A stretch of DNA of 64,000 nt from an uncultured Eubacteriales bacterium (GTDB taxonomy: Bacteria > Bacillota > Clostridia > Christensenellales > Borkfalkiaceae): positions 84,784-148,783 of the forward strand of contig CACXGN010000003.1 of assembly GCA_902767225.1 (NCBI GenBank), in the 5' to 3' direction. The notes under the pieces are model-generated. The model was not told the origin of the DNA and ran no database searches. It saw only the letters and a program-made list of their open reading frames with translations. How positions within the stretch are numbered: position 1 is the stretch's first letter; every line of letters begins with the position of its first letter. Made by a program: the position numbers and the translations under genes. Below are positions 46,308-53,951 of the stretch, one piece after another.

Positions 46308-47237
46308 ATGAGTAAAGTCGTCGAATTATCGGTTTTCACCACCCATCAGGGCGCGGATTTAGTCTGCGATCTCCTTTGGAATTATACCGACGAAGGGGTT
46401 ACCGTCTTAGATTTTCAAGACGTTATCGATTTGGAAAAAATGCATAAAACGTGGGACTATATCGACGACGAAGTTATAAAAAGCGATAAGCGCGTTATAG
46501 TCAAAGTTTGCTTTCCGTTATCTAAAAAGAAAGAATATATTTTGTCTATAAACGCCGAACTCCAAACGCTTAAAGCAAATTCCGAGTTAGACGTAGGTTC
46601 GCTCGAAACTCTTACGCAAGAAATCGATCCTGACGACTGGAAAAGAACTTGGAAAGAACGCTTTAAGCCGATAAAAATCGATAAAATAACCGTCGTTCCG
46701 GGTTGGATTAAATATGATTCTGACGATAAAACGGTAAAGATAGGCACGGATTCCGCTTTCGGCACAGGCGAACACGAAACCACTTCTATGTGCGTGGAAC
46801 TTTTATGCGAAACCGTGCAAAAGGGCGATACGGTTTTAGACGTCGGTTGCGGCAGCGGAATACTCGGTATATCCGCCGAAAAACTCGGCGCGGGTAAAGT
46901 CATCATGACCGACCTTGACGAAAGCGCGGTAGATGCGGCAAAGAAAAACGTTAAGATAAATAAATCTAAAAACTGCGAAGTATACTTAAAAGACTTACTT
47001 TCCGATAACACCGTAAAGGGCAATATAATCGTTGCCAACATTATGGCGGAGATACTTATCGCATTTTCAAAAGATATAGGCAAAAACCTTTTACCTGACG
47101 GCAAAATAATTTTAAGCGGAATACTAAACGATCGCGCGGATAAGGTTATTTCCGCGTATGAAAGTGCGGGATTTTCGCTTGTTAAAAGTAATAGTAAGGG
47201 CGAGTGGACTGCGCTGCTCTTTTCAAGTAAAATATGA
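46308..47237 (+). CDS. prmA: ribosomal protein L11 methyltransferase
   Basis: A 309-aa SAM-dependent enzyme. DPDDWKRTWKERFKPIKIDK, IVVPGWIKYDS-like VVPGWIKYD, DSAFGTGEHETTSMCVELLC, VLDVGCGSGILGISAEKLGA and IVANIMAEILIAFS are typical. The start ATG 46308 is right after the dnaJ stop; ATG 46296 inside dnaJ is the alternative. In many relatives rsmE follows; here mtaB follows directly. Confidence 0.94.
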   Translation: MSKVVELSVFTTHQGADLVCDLLWNYTDEGVTVLDFQDVIDLEKMHKTWDYIDDEVIKSDKRVIVKVCFPLSKKKEYILSINAELQTLKANSELDVGSLETLTQEIDPDDWKRTWKERFKPIKIDKITVVPGWIKYDSDDKTVKIGTDSAFGTGEHETTSMCVELLCETVQKGDTVLDVGCGSGILGISAEKLGAGKVIMTDLDESAVDAAKKNVKINKSKNCEVYLKDLLSDNTVKGNIIVANIMAEILIAFSKDIGKNLLPDGKIILSGILNDRADKVISAYESAGFSLVKSNSKGEWTALLFSSKI

Positions 47238-48478
47238 AAGTTGTAGTTTTTACTCTCGGATGTAAAGTAAACGAGTGCGAAAGCGATTCGCTTATCGCAG
47301 GGCTTATCGGTAAAGGATACGAAGTTTCGGATAAACTCGAATTTGCCGATATTTTCGTCGTGAATACTTGCGCCGTTACGTTAGAAGCGGAAAAAAAGTC
47401 CCGCCAAATGCTTGCCCGAATTAAAAAAATCAATCCCAAGGCAAAGATAATTTTCACAGGTTGCGCGGCACAGAAAAACGCCGAACAGTTTTATAAAAAA
47501 GACGGCGCTATTTTGGTAACCGGAACGTATGCGAAAAATAAAATTATCGATATGATAGACGAAGTCGGAGTAAAAATAGAACCGCCTACATTAGTGTTCG
47601 AAGAACTCGAAACGGTAAAATCTTTAAGGACAAGAACGTTTATAAAGGTGCAAGACGGTTGCGATAATATGTGCACTTACTGTATTATCCCGTATCTTCG
47701 CGGAAGAAGCAGAAGTCGATCTATCGATAGTATAATAAGCGAACTTAAAGTTACAAATCCCATTGAAGCGGTAATAAACGGCATAAACCTATCCGCATAT
47801 AACTATCAGGGTAAAACGCTTGAAGACTTGATTGAAAGCATTAAGGCGGCGGATATTAAGGCGAGAATTAGACTTGGCTCTCTTGAAGTAAACGTGATAA
47901 CCGATAGGCTGCTTACGGCGCTTAAAAGCCTAAATAATTTTGCGCCCCATTTCCACCTTTCCTTGCAGTCGGGATCTGATAACGTGCTTAAAAAAATGAA
48001 TCGCCACTACACGGCGGAAGAGTTTGCCGAAAAGGTGGATTTAATAAGAAATTATTTCCCAAGCGCGGGAATAACTACGGATATAATAGTGGGCTTTCCG
48101 ACAGAAACGGAAAAGGATTTTTTAGATACTGTAGATCTTATCGATAAGGTAAAGTTTTCGGATATTCACCCGTTTATTTTTAGTCCACGTGATGGCACCG
48201 TGGCTGCCAAGTGGAAAGATATAGACTATAAAGAAAAAAAGCGTAGAATAGATATTTTAATCGAAAAGAAAAAAGAGTGTAAAGAAAATTTTGAAAACGC
48301 TTTTATAGGTAAAACTTTAACTTTCCTTCCCGAAGAAGAAAAGAACGGATATGTAACGGGGTATTCTGAAAATTACATAAGACTTTACGTTAAAGGTGAA
48401 GGTCTTAAAAAAGAACTGATAAAAGTTAAATTACTCGGGCGCTTTTTGGATGGGGCGCTTGCGGAAATTATAAATTAA
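47234..48478 (+). CDS. mtaB: tRNA t6A37 methylthiotransferase
   Basis: A 414-aa radical-SAM enzyme that adds a methylthio group to t6A37. N-terminal UPF0004: FTLGCKVNECESDSLIAGL and VVNTCAVTLEAEKKSRQ with CAAQ; radical SAM CDNMCTYCIIPYLRGRSRSR; then SLQSGSDNVLKKMNRHY, TDIIVGFPTETEKDF and a C-terminal TRAM. GCKVN and overall length favour MtaB over MiaB/RimO. It overlaps prmA by 4 bp. Confidence 0.93.
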   Translation: MKVVVFTLGCKVNECESDSLIAGLIGKGYEVSDKLEFADIFVVNTCAVTLEAEKKSRQMLARIKKINPKAKIIFTGCAAQKNAEQFYKKDGAILVTGTYAKNKIIDMIDEVGVKIEPPTLVFEELETVKSLRTRTFIKVQDGCDNMCTYCIIPYLRGRSRSRSIDSIISELKVTNPIEAVINGINLSAYNYQGKTLEDLIESIKAADIKARIRLGSLEVNVITDRLLTALKSLNNFAPHFHLSLQSGSDNVLKKMNRHYTAEEFAEKVDLIRNYFPSAGITTDIIVGFPTETEKDFLDTVDLIDKVKFSDIHPFIFSPRDGTVAAKWKDIDYKEKKRRIDILIEKKKECKENFENAFIGKTLTFLPEEEKNGYVTGYSENYIRLYVKGEGLKKELIKVKLLGRFLDGALAEIIN

Positions 48479-48489
48479 AGGAGAAAATT

Positions 48490-48831
48490 ATGCAAGACTG
48501 TCTTTTTTGTAAGATAATTAAGGGCGAGATCCCTTCTACCAAAATGTATGAAGACGAAAATATGATAATCATAAAAGATATCGATCCAAAGGCAAAGAAT
48601 CACTTTTTGTGTATTCCCAAAACCCATTTTAAGTTGCTTGCCGAAATGACCGAAGAGCAGAGCGAAATTTTAAGAAAATGCTTTGTTAAAATCCCGACTC
48701 TTAAAAAAGAACTCGGTTTAGAAAACGGATATAGGCTTATAATCAATCAGGGGGACGATGCAGGTCAAACCGTCTTCCACTTGCATATACATATCCTGTC
48801 CGGGCAAAAAATGGGCTGGACTCCGGCTTAA
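48490..48831 (+). CDS. HIT-family hydrolase
   Basis: A 113-aa HinT-like nucleoside phosphoramidase. CLFCKIIKGEIPSTKMYED, GYRLIINQGDDAGQTVFHLH and HLHIHILSG (His triad) are seen. SD AAAGGAG. Last gene of the heat-shock block. Confidence 0.94.
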   Translation: MQDCLFCKIIKGEIPSTKMYEDENMIIIKDIDPKAKNHFLCIPKTHFKLLAEMTEEQSEILRKCFVKIPTLKKELGLENGYRLIINQGDDAGQTVFHLHIHILSGQKMGWTPA

Positions 48832-48857
48832 AACGATTAAATATAGCTTAAAAACAG

Positions 48858-48882
48858 AAAAGACCGCTATTGCGGTCTTTTT
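48858..48882. terminator. bidirectional terminator
   Basis: AAAAGACCGC-TATT-GCGGTCTTTT with T-run, between convergent HIT and XRE genes. Confidence 0.9.
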
Positions 48883-48890
48883 TCGTGTTT

Positions 48891-49127
48891 TTACCACTCT
48901 TCGATTCCTAAAATATAATCAGCGGAAACTCCAAAAAACTTGGAGAGTTTATATATAGCCTCTGCATTGGGAATCTGTTTGGCATTTTCCCAGTAACTTA
49001 CGGATGCGTTTGAGAAAGAAAGTAGCCTCGCAAGTTCGTTCTGTCCGATTCCGCGCTCTTTCCTTAAAGCAAGTAAACGCTCTCCCATTTCCTTTAGATT
49101 AAAACCTTTTTCCAACTTTTTCATCAT
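48891..49127 (-). CDS. XRE-family transcriptional regulator
   Basis: A 78-aa one-domain DNA-binding protein: ERLLALRKERGIGQNELARL, SFSNASVSYWENAKQIPNAE and LSKFFGVSADYILGIEEW are a full lambda-repressor-like helix-turn-helix. AGGAGG lies 4 bp before the first ATG; the second ATG is 7 bp away and also possible. It is divergent from the LRR lipoprotein gene, with palindromes between them, so it may repress both. Confidence 0.93.
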   Translation of the reverse strand: MMKKLEKGFNLKEMGERLLALRKERGIGQNELARLLSFSNASVSYWENAKQIPNAEAIYKLSKFFGVSADYILGIEEW

Positions 49128-49146
49128 TTATCCTCCTAATAAATAA

Positions 49147-49162
49147 TCTAACAAAAGTTAGA
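49147..49162. promoter_or_regulatory. inverted repeat, probable operator
   Basis: TCTAAC-AAAA-GTTAGA, a perfect 6-bp inverted repeat eight bases before the -35 of the next promoter. Confidence 0.5.
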
Positions 49163-49169
49163 AAAATAC

Positions 49170-49198
49170 TTGACTTCTAATTATAATTAGAATATAAT
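49170..49198 (+). promoter_or_regulatory. promoter with palindromic operator in the spacer
   Basis: TTGACT (49170-49175), 17-bp spacer, TATAAT (49193-49198). The spacer is filled by TTCTAATTATAATTAGAA (49175-49192), a perfect 18-bp palindrome. A protein bound there would block RNA polymerase. Confidence 0.8.
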
Positions 49199-49229
49199 CA
49201 CTATAAATTTGTTTACGTGAGGAAAAAAG

Positions 49230-50189
49230 ATGAAAAAAAGATTATTTGCATTTATTATGGGTATTGTTCCAATTATTTCATGTTTCAGTTTCGTCGCTTG
49301 CGGGGATTCTGAAAATAACGATTTAGATAATATGCCAAAACAATTACAGCACCATCATGAGCATTTTCAAGTTTATGATGTTTGCGATAAGTGTGGCTGG
49401 GAATGTTTATATAGATCTGATAGCGGGGAGGTGGTTGTTATGGCAAAAGAGGGCAATGCTTCTGCCGAGTATTATGGCGAAACAGTCAGCGGATACGGCT
49501 TATCTAACCCGCTTGTCAGTATTTATTTTTCTGATAGCGTAATGGTTGTAGGCAATTCTGCCTTTAAAGATTGTAAAAGGTTATCGAGTTTATTAATTAG
49601 CAATAGTTTAATGTATGTAGGAGATTATGCATTCTCTGGTTGTGGTATAAGTGATATTTATTATACAGGTACGGTTGGGCAGTGGGCAAGTATAGAGGGT
49701 TTGTATTATTTAATGAGGTATGGATCATCATATAAAGACCTATATATTAATGGCAAAAAAATAACGGAAATTAGGTTAGACGATATAACTGAAATAGAAG
49801 AATGTGCATTCTATAATTGTTCCAGTTTGGAAAATGTAATTATAAGTAACAGTGTGGTGAGAATTAAATATGGTGCGTTTTCTGGGTGTATTTCATTATT
49901 CTTTGTGGTTATAGGTTACAGTGTAGAACAAATACAAAATAATGCTTTCTATAACTGTATTAGTTTAGAAAGTATTGCAATACCAAAAAGCGTAACGGAA
50001 ATAGGATATGAGGCGTTCCAAAAGTGTTCCAAGTTAGAAACTGTTATATTTAATGATCCGGTAGGGTGGTATTGTAGAGATTATAGAAGTATAAAAAAGA
50101 ACTTTACATCTACCGAATTAAGCAATTCTGTAACCGCTGCAAAATATCTGGTAAATACATGTAGTGCTTTAAAATGGTATAAAGGATAA
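49230..50189 (+). CDS. LRR_5 (BspA-like) surface lipoprotein
   Basis: A 319-aa protein. The signal peptide ends in lipobox FVAC (Cys ~24). A short CxxC part (VCDKCGWECLYR) follows. Residues ~100-275 hold BspA-type leucine-rich repeats (VMVVGNSAFKDCKRLSSLLI, ITEIEECAFYNCSSLENVII, IGYEAFQKCSKLETVIF). The last ~45 residues form a motif shared with the genes at 52678 and 59669 (GW..., LS...L, AAKYL, W). Such proteins bind host or bacterial surfaces in known cases; the ligand here is unknown. It is AT-rich, with odd codon use. Confidence 0.85.
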   Translation: MKKRLFAFIMGIVPIISCFSFVACGDSENNDLDNMPKQLQHHHEHFQVYDVCDKCGWECLYRSDSGEVVVMAKEGNASAEYYGETVSGYGLSNPLVSIYFSDSVMVVGNSAFKDCKRLSSLLISNSLMYVGDYAFSGCGISDIYYTGTVGQWASIEGLYYLMRYGSSYKDLYINGKKITEIRLDDITEIEECAFYNCSSLENVIISNSVVRIKYGAFSGCISLFFVVIGYSVEQIQNNAFYNCISLESIAIPKSVTEIGYEAFQKCSKLETVIFNDPVGWYCRDYRSIKKNFTSTELSNSVTAAKYLVNTCSALKWYKG

Positions 50190-50223
50190 AATTGTGTTTT
50201 AATATAATGGAATAGGAGTTGAA

Positions 50224-50757
50224 ATGGAAACAATAAAAAGAATATTAGATTTAACGAATAATACAATAAACGCTTGGGAGAAAAATTATCACGGATATGC
50301 GCCTTATAGTGCTGCAGTTGAACTTGATAAAGTGCCTTTTGAAAGAATTCGATCTTTTACTGAAAAAATTATAGATGATTTGAAGTTACGAATTGATAAT
50401 ATAGACTACGTCGCCAGCGATGCGGACATAGTAACTTCTTATGTTTTATTAGACGCTTTAGTTGAAGGCTGGATGTTTGTATTTCTCAAGATTTACATAG
50501 ATGATTATAAGAAAAAAGACTTTAACAGTCTTAACTTTTATAAGGTAATTAGATATTTTAAACAAAATATTTGGAAAGGCAAAAAAGGTTGTAAATCTAT
50601 GGCTAAATGGGCTAATAAGTTACGTAGATATAGAAATAGCGTTCATATATACAATAAAAAAGGTATAGGGGATGAACAAGAATTAGATTCCGATATTGAG
50701 AGATATTATAAATTTTTAGATAAGTTCATTGTAGAGAGTTTACCTGATCCGCAATAA
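50224..50757 (+). CDS. unknown protein, HEPN-like candidate
   Basis: A 177-aa helical protein I do not recognise. KWANKLRRYRNSVHIYNKKG near residue 130 resembles the Rx4-6H end of HEPN RNase domains, but the catalytic spacing is only roughly right. The rest is charged and helical. AGGAG precedes the ATG and it follows the LRR gene by 34 bp. No partner nucleotidyltransferase is adjacent. AT-rich and probably acquired. Confidence 0.5.
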   Translation: METIKRILDLTNNTINAWEKNYHGYAPYSAAVELDKVPFERIRSFTEKIIDDLKLRIDNIDYVASDADIVTSYVLLDALVEGWMFVFLKIYIDDYKKKDFNSLNFYKVIRYFKQNIWKGKKGCKSMAKWANKLRRYRNSVHIYNKKGIGDEQELDSDIERYYKFLDKFIVESLPDPQ

Positions 50758-50780
50758 TTTATTTTTCATATAAAAAATAA

Positions 50781-50809
50781 TTGACAAAAGTTAGCAATTA
50801 AAGTATAAT
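50781..50809 (+). promoter_or_regulatory. sigma-A promoter of rpsU
   Basis: TTGACA (50781-50786), 17-bp spacer, TATAAT (50804-50809); a consensus promoter, fitting a ribosomal protein gene. Confidence 0.9.
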
Positions 50810-50852
50810 CAACTTGTTTATAAACCGCCGTGGGGCAAAGGAAGGTGAAATC

Positions 50853-51032
50853 ATGAGCACAGTCAGAGTTGGCGAGAACGAAAATCTCGATAGCGCTTTA
50901 AGACGCTTCAAGAGAAAATGCGCAAGAGACGGCATTATCGGCGATATGCGTAAAAAAGAATTCTATGAAAGCCCTTCCGTTAAAAGAAAGAAAAAATCCG
51001 AAGCGGCAAGAAAAAGAAGCATTAAAGGCTAA
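50853..51032 (+). CDS. rpsU: 30S ribosomal protein bS21
   Basis: A 59-aa basic protein: [40 protein letters not shown] and a Lys/Arg tail. The start is ATG 50853 after GAAGGTG; the upstream in-frame start at 50814 lies at the transcription start and is not used. Confidence 0.97.
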   Translation: MSTVRVGENENLDSALRRFKRKCARDGIIGDMRKKEFYESPSVKRKKKSEAARKRSIKG

Positions 51033-51041
51033 ACAAAAAGA

Positions 51042-51070
51042 CCTACCGAAGAAGTTTTCGGTAGGCTTTT
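51042..51070 (+). terminator. terminator after rpsU
   Basis: CCTACCGAA (51042-51050) with TTCGGTAGG (51057-51065), then T-rich. Confidence 0.85.
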
Positions 51071-51121
51071 ATTTTACGCGCGAATTTTGGCGAAAAATGT
51101 AAATGAAATTTCGGAGTGTAT

Positions 51122-51517
51122 ATGGAAGAAGGAAAAACGCTTAAACAGTATGCAAAAGAGGCTAAAAAGAGATTAAAGCAAGGTTTTTGGCAGAGTTATA
51201 GAAAGGGGCTTGATACCGAACTTAAAAGGGCAAAAGAAGAGGGAATATCCGAAACGTCGGTTAAAGAATATTATAATAAGCGCGTTTCGGACGATATAAA
51301 GTTTAACCGCGCGGGCGAAGAAGAATTTTACGCCAAGGTTAAAAACATTTTGGATAGCGAAGGCGAAGTATCGGACGCTATCGGCAGACTTACCGATAAA
51401 GAGTTTTTCGAAACGCTATCATACGACGAAAAACAAAGATACACACTTTCTCTATCAGAAAGGTATCTTAAAGCAGTGGAAAGATATAAAAAGGAAAAAG
51501 AAATAAACATTGTGTAA
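51122..51517 (+). CDS. unknown charged helical protein next to rpsU
   Basis: A 131-aa protein of Lys/Glu-rich helices (LKQYAKEAKKRLKQGFWQSY, ELKRAKEEGISETSVKEYYN, SLSERYLKAVERYKKEKE). The place after rpsU is usually held by YqeY, but this sequence lacks YqeY motifs. ATG 51122 is used; GGAG is 6 bp before it. A terminator follows. No function can be given. Confidence 0.65.
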   Translation: MEEGKTLKQYAKEAKKRLKQGFWQSYRKGLDTELKRAKEEGISETSVKEYYNKRVSDDIKFNRAGEEEFYAKVKNILDSEGEVSDAIGRLTDKEFFETLSYDEKQRYTLSLSERYLKAVERYKKEKEINIV

Positions 51518-51523
51518 ATAAAA

Positions 51524-51548
51524 AAACCGCATTATGCGGTTTTTTTTA
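51524..51548. terminator. bidirectional terminator
   Basis: AAACCGCA-TTA-TGCGGTTT with T-run between the 51122 gene and mazF. Confidence 0.85.
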
Positions 51549-51902
51549 AGATGCCGTTCCGTCCTTAAAGCCAAGGCTTATTAAAAGGGCGGTATTTACC
51601 TTGCTCATAACGGTCGGCGAAAGTTCTCCGATCCTTTCTTTAAGCCGCCTTTTATCAAGCGTTCTTATCTGTTCAAGCAAAACCACCGAATCCTTTATAA
51701 GCCCGAATTCGCTTGCCGTAATTTCAATATGCGTAGGAAGTTTTGCCTTCGTTAATTTGCTCGTTACGGCGGCGGCAATAACGGTTGGGCTGTATTTGTT
51801 TCCTGTGTCGTTCTGCACTATTAAAATGGGTCTAACGCCGCCTTGTTCGCTCCCGACAACAGGGCTAAGATCGGCATAGTATAATTCTCCGCGTTTTATC
51901 AT
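51546..51902 (-). CDS. mazF: MazF/PemK-family endoribonuclease toxin
   Basis: A 118-aa protein. [72 protein letters not shown] and the C-terminal LLISLGF match NdoA/MazF of Bacillota, which cut mRNA at short sites. No antitoxin gene (MazE, PemI or EndoAI-like) lies beside it in this window; upstream is the repeat region. It may be solitary or use an antitoxin elsewhere. Confidence 0.93.
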   Translation of the reverse strand: MIKRGELYYADLSPVVGSEQGGVRPILIVQNDTGNKYSPTVIAAAVTSKLTKAKLPTHIEITASEFGLIKDSVVLLEQIRTLDKRRLKERIGELSPTVMSKVNTALLISLGFKDGTAS

Positions 51903-52049
51903 TTTTATCCCGTCCCGAAAGTAAGTTCCGTTATTATCTTATGTATTAACATAAATTATAGTTAACTTTCGGGCTCGGTTAAAGTTTACCCATAAAAATT
52001 TTTTTATATACCTTTTGTGATAGTAAATCTGAAAAGTTATCTCCTATAA

Positions 52050-52078
52050 TTGACTTTACGCGATTTTTTTAGTAAAAT
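52050..52078 (+). promoter_or_regulatory. promoter reading through the repeats to tRNA-Arg
   Basis: TTGACT (52050-52055), 17-bp spacer, TAAAAT (52073-52078). No better promoter is seen between the second repeat and the tRNA, so both repeats are likely in the pre-tRNA. Confidence 0.6.
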
Positions 52079-52136
52079 AAATAGGCGATAGGGAAATAGA
52101 TTATAAAATCTAAACTATTGCCACAACTAAATAAAT

Positions 52137-52225
52137 GCTTCCGTAGTTAAATGGATATGTCGGGGCCCTACCCGACGGCGTTCGCAATCTTTGATTGCTC
52201 GGCAAAACATTTGTTCTATCCATTT
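52137..52225 (+). repeat. tRNA-Arg-derived structured repeat, copy 1
   Basis: An 89-nt unit. Its first 22 bases equal the 5' end of tRNA-Arg (acceptor strand and D-arm). Then come hairpin GTCGGG/CCCGAC and hairpin GCAATC/GATTGC; TATCCATTT at the end pairs with AAATGGATA of the D-arm part. So it can fold as a closed three-way junction. Confidence 0.75.
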
Positions 52226-52248
52226 GATTTACAAACAACTTAATATAT

Positions 52249-52337
52249 GCTTCCGTAGTTAAATGGATATGTCGGGACCCTACCCGACGGCGTTCGCAAT
52301 CTTCGATTGCTCGGCAAAACATTTGTTCTATCCATTT
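52249..52337 (+). repeat. tRNA-Arg-derived structured repeat, copy 2
   Basis: Same 89-nt unit with only two visible base changes (G to A in the first hairpin loop and T to C in the second). Both lie in loops, so the fold is kept. Confidence 0.75.
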
Positions 52338-52396
52338 AACATAAACTCGCCACTTGATATTTTCTTATCGTGGCAAAAACATACAACTTCATACCT

Positions 52397-52471
52397 GCTT
52401 CCGTAGTTAAATGGATATAACAAACCCCTCCTAAGGGTTAGTTGTGGGTTCGATTCCCGCCGGGAGTACCA
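52397..52471 (+). tRNA. tRNA-Arg (anticodon CCT)
   Basis: Acceptor GCTTCCG pairs with CGGGAGT; discriminator A and CCA are encoded. The anticodon stem AACCC/GGGTT holds loop CTCCTAA, so the anticodon is CCT (reads AGG). T-arm GTGGG-TTCGATT-CCCGC is good. Confidence 0.95.
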
Positions 52472-52505
52472 AGCAAAAAGGCACCGAAAGGTGCCTTTTT
52501 GCTTG
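52471..52505 (+). terminator. terminator of tRNA-Arg
   Basis: AAGCAAAAAGGCACC-GAAA-GGTGCCTTTTTGCTT, a 15-bp stem that begins with the last base of the tRNA CCA. Confidence 0.9.
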
Positions 52506-52576
52506 GTAATTTTGGAGCCAACGTCGAACACAATGGTTCGGCTTTGCCATCGTAGCGCATATGCGCGGAGATGCTT

Positions 52577-52615
52577 CCCGCCGGTTTTTACATAAAAGGC
52601 ACCGAAAGGTGCCTT
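52577..52615 (+). repeat. 39-bp direct repeat, copy 1
   Basis: Identical to 53895-53933. It contains GGCACC-GAAA-GGTGCC, the same hairpin as the tRNA-Arg terminator. The gap 52506-52677 has no ORF. Confidence 0.8.
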
Positions 52616-52677
52616 AGGGTATATTATAATGTAAAAATTTTACCCGCGCACATCTCAAACATCTGCTACAATATGTG

Positions 52678-53295
52678 TTAGCCAAATAAAGCACGTGGCT
52701 TTCTCCACATACAGAACTCATATTTTTTTGTCAAATAGCGTGCGGCTGTGGCGCAGTTTGACAAATCAGTGCTTGAAAGATTACTACTCATATTACTGTA
52801 TACAACTTCCCACCCGTAAGGGTTGTTAAAAGTAGCATTGTTCATGTTGCTGCAGCTAGCGAACGCAAATTCTCCAATAGCGATTACACTGTCAGGTATA
52901 ATTATACTTGTTAAACTACTACATTTATAGAAGGCGTTCTCACCTATACTTGTAATACTATCAGGTATTATTATACTTGTCAAAGAAGAACAATTTTCGA
53001 ACGCAGAACGTGATATATGGATTATCGGTTCACCATCATAAGTTTTGGGTAGCACAAGATTTGCTGGCAGAGAAGTTTTATCTTTTGCCATTATTTGATA
53101 AGAACCTGTTGAATATTTTTTAAATGTAAAAAATTTTTCGTCAGTCGGTTGCGGATAAACATCAATGTCATTCTGCTTGGTATTATTTTGCTCTGTCTGA
53201 GTGTTTTCATATACATTGTTATCGCATGCCACAAAATTTACAGCGGATATCATACAAATTAAACACGAAACCAAAATTGCTACAAATTTTTTCAT
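52678..53295 (-). CDS. short LRR_5 (BspA-like) surface lipoprotein
   Basis: A 205-aa protein with signal peptide and lipobox FVAC (Cys ~24), a Gln/Asn/Thr linker, then about three BspA-type repeats (PIIHISRSAFENCSSLTSII, SITSIGENAFYKCSSLTSII, SVIAIGEFAFASCSNMNNAT). The C-terminal motif PYGWEVVYSNMSSNLSSTDL..AARYL..W is shared with the genes at 49230 and 59669. AT-rich; it lies between the two copies of a 39-bp repeat. Confidence 0.85.
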   Translation of the reverse strand: MKKFVAILVSCLICMISAVNFVACDNNVYENTQTEQNNTKQNDIDVYPQPTDEKFFTFKKYSTGSYQIMAKDKTSLPANLVLPKTYDGEPIIHISRSAFENCSSLTSIIIPDSITSIGENAFYKCSSLTSIIIPDSVIAIGEFAFASCSNMNNATFNNPYGWEVVYSNMSSNLSSTDLSNCATAARYLTKKYEFCMWRKPRALFG

Positions 53296-53390
53296 ATATT
53301 TAATTTCTCCTAAGATTAATTTTTATAAATTTGTTATACTTTTTTTACAAAACTATAAATAATTACTCCATAATATGTGCCTCCTAAAAT

Positions 53391-53502
53391 AAAAAAAGTG
53401 CGCCTACCGAAGTAAACGCACAAAAACGCAGACTCCAATAGTCGCTAAACAAAACATAAATGAGCGAAGTATTACCTTACACAATCACTTAGTAGAATCT
53501 GC
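53391..53502 (-). ncRNA. candidate small RNA on the minus strand
   Basis: No ORF. On the minus strand a -10 TAAAAT (53508-53503) with a poor -35 TTTACA precedes a 5' segment GCAGATTCTA that pairs with TGGAGTCTGC (10 bp, with G-U pairs). A terminator (GTGCG..CGCAC, UUCG loop, then seven T) ends it at 53391. It could instead be part of the leader of the LRR gene at 53295, since the same strand continues there. Confidence 0.4.
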
Positions 53503-53590
53503 ATTTTATCAAATTCAAAAGTAATTATGTAAAGGAATATAAAGCGCCTTAAAATAAAAACACTTCGCTCTATACATTTAGTTTTGTTTA
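53446..53590. repeat. long imperfect inverted repeat
   Basis: TAAACAAAAC plus GAGCGAAGT (53446-53470) face ACTTCGCTC and GTTTTGTTTA (53562-53590). Arms are 25-29 nt with about 90 nt between. It overlaps the candidate small RNA; may be a small mobile repeat. Confidence 0.5.
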
Positions 53591-53726
53591 GCATAACAAT
53601 TATACTATAAATCATAGACTTTGTAAAGCGGTTATGAGCAAAATAAAATCGACTTATAAAAGTCGAATTTATAATATTATTTAATTTAAATCCCTAAAAT
53701 CGACATACAAAAAGTATTGCTCTCTT

Positions 53727-53806
53727 TTTGCCGTTCCTTCGGAACGGTCGAACCCTTGGTTCGCTCGCTTGGCAGCGGACGACATTGCTCAGCCGCAGAC
53801 GGCAAA
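53727..53806. repeat. 80-bp nested palindrome
   Basis: TTTGCCG and CGGCAAA close the element; inside is the strong hairpin CCGTTCC-TTC-GGAACGG. It is GC-rich in an AT-rich gap with no gene (53591-53951 holds only repeats). Confidence 0.5.
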
Positions 53807-53894
53807 CCTTTTAAAAACTTCGTTTTCTTTTCCCTTATAAAGGGACAAAAACCTTATAGACTTCGCTTATTTTCCCCTTAAAAAGGGGCGGAAA

Positions 53895-53933
53895 CCCGCC
53901 GGTTTTTACATAAAAGGCACCGAAAGGTGCCTT
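53895..53933 (+). repeat. 39-bp direct repeat, copy 2
   Basis: Exact copy of 52577-52615. On the minus strand its hairpin could also end transcription of the gene at 53952. Confidence 0.8.
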
Positions 53934-53951
53934 TTAGATTTTATAAAAATA

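Noticed and set aside
50781..50809. CIRCE-like half-site in the rpsU promoter (CAAAAGTTAGCAAT is shared with the hrcA leader)
   Set aside because: The right half GAGTGCTAA is missing, so HrcA control is not supported.
52137..52337. CRISPR-like array (two repeats with a spacer)
   Set aside because: The repeats are 89 nt and tRNA-derived, there are only two, and no cas genes are near.
52110..52531. Minus-strand ORFs across the tRNA-Arg region, one with RRESNPQ
   Set aside because: They are translations of the two repeats and of the tRNA itself; RRESNPQ-type peptides are a known artefact of tRNA antisense ORFs.
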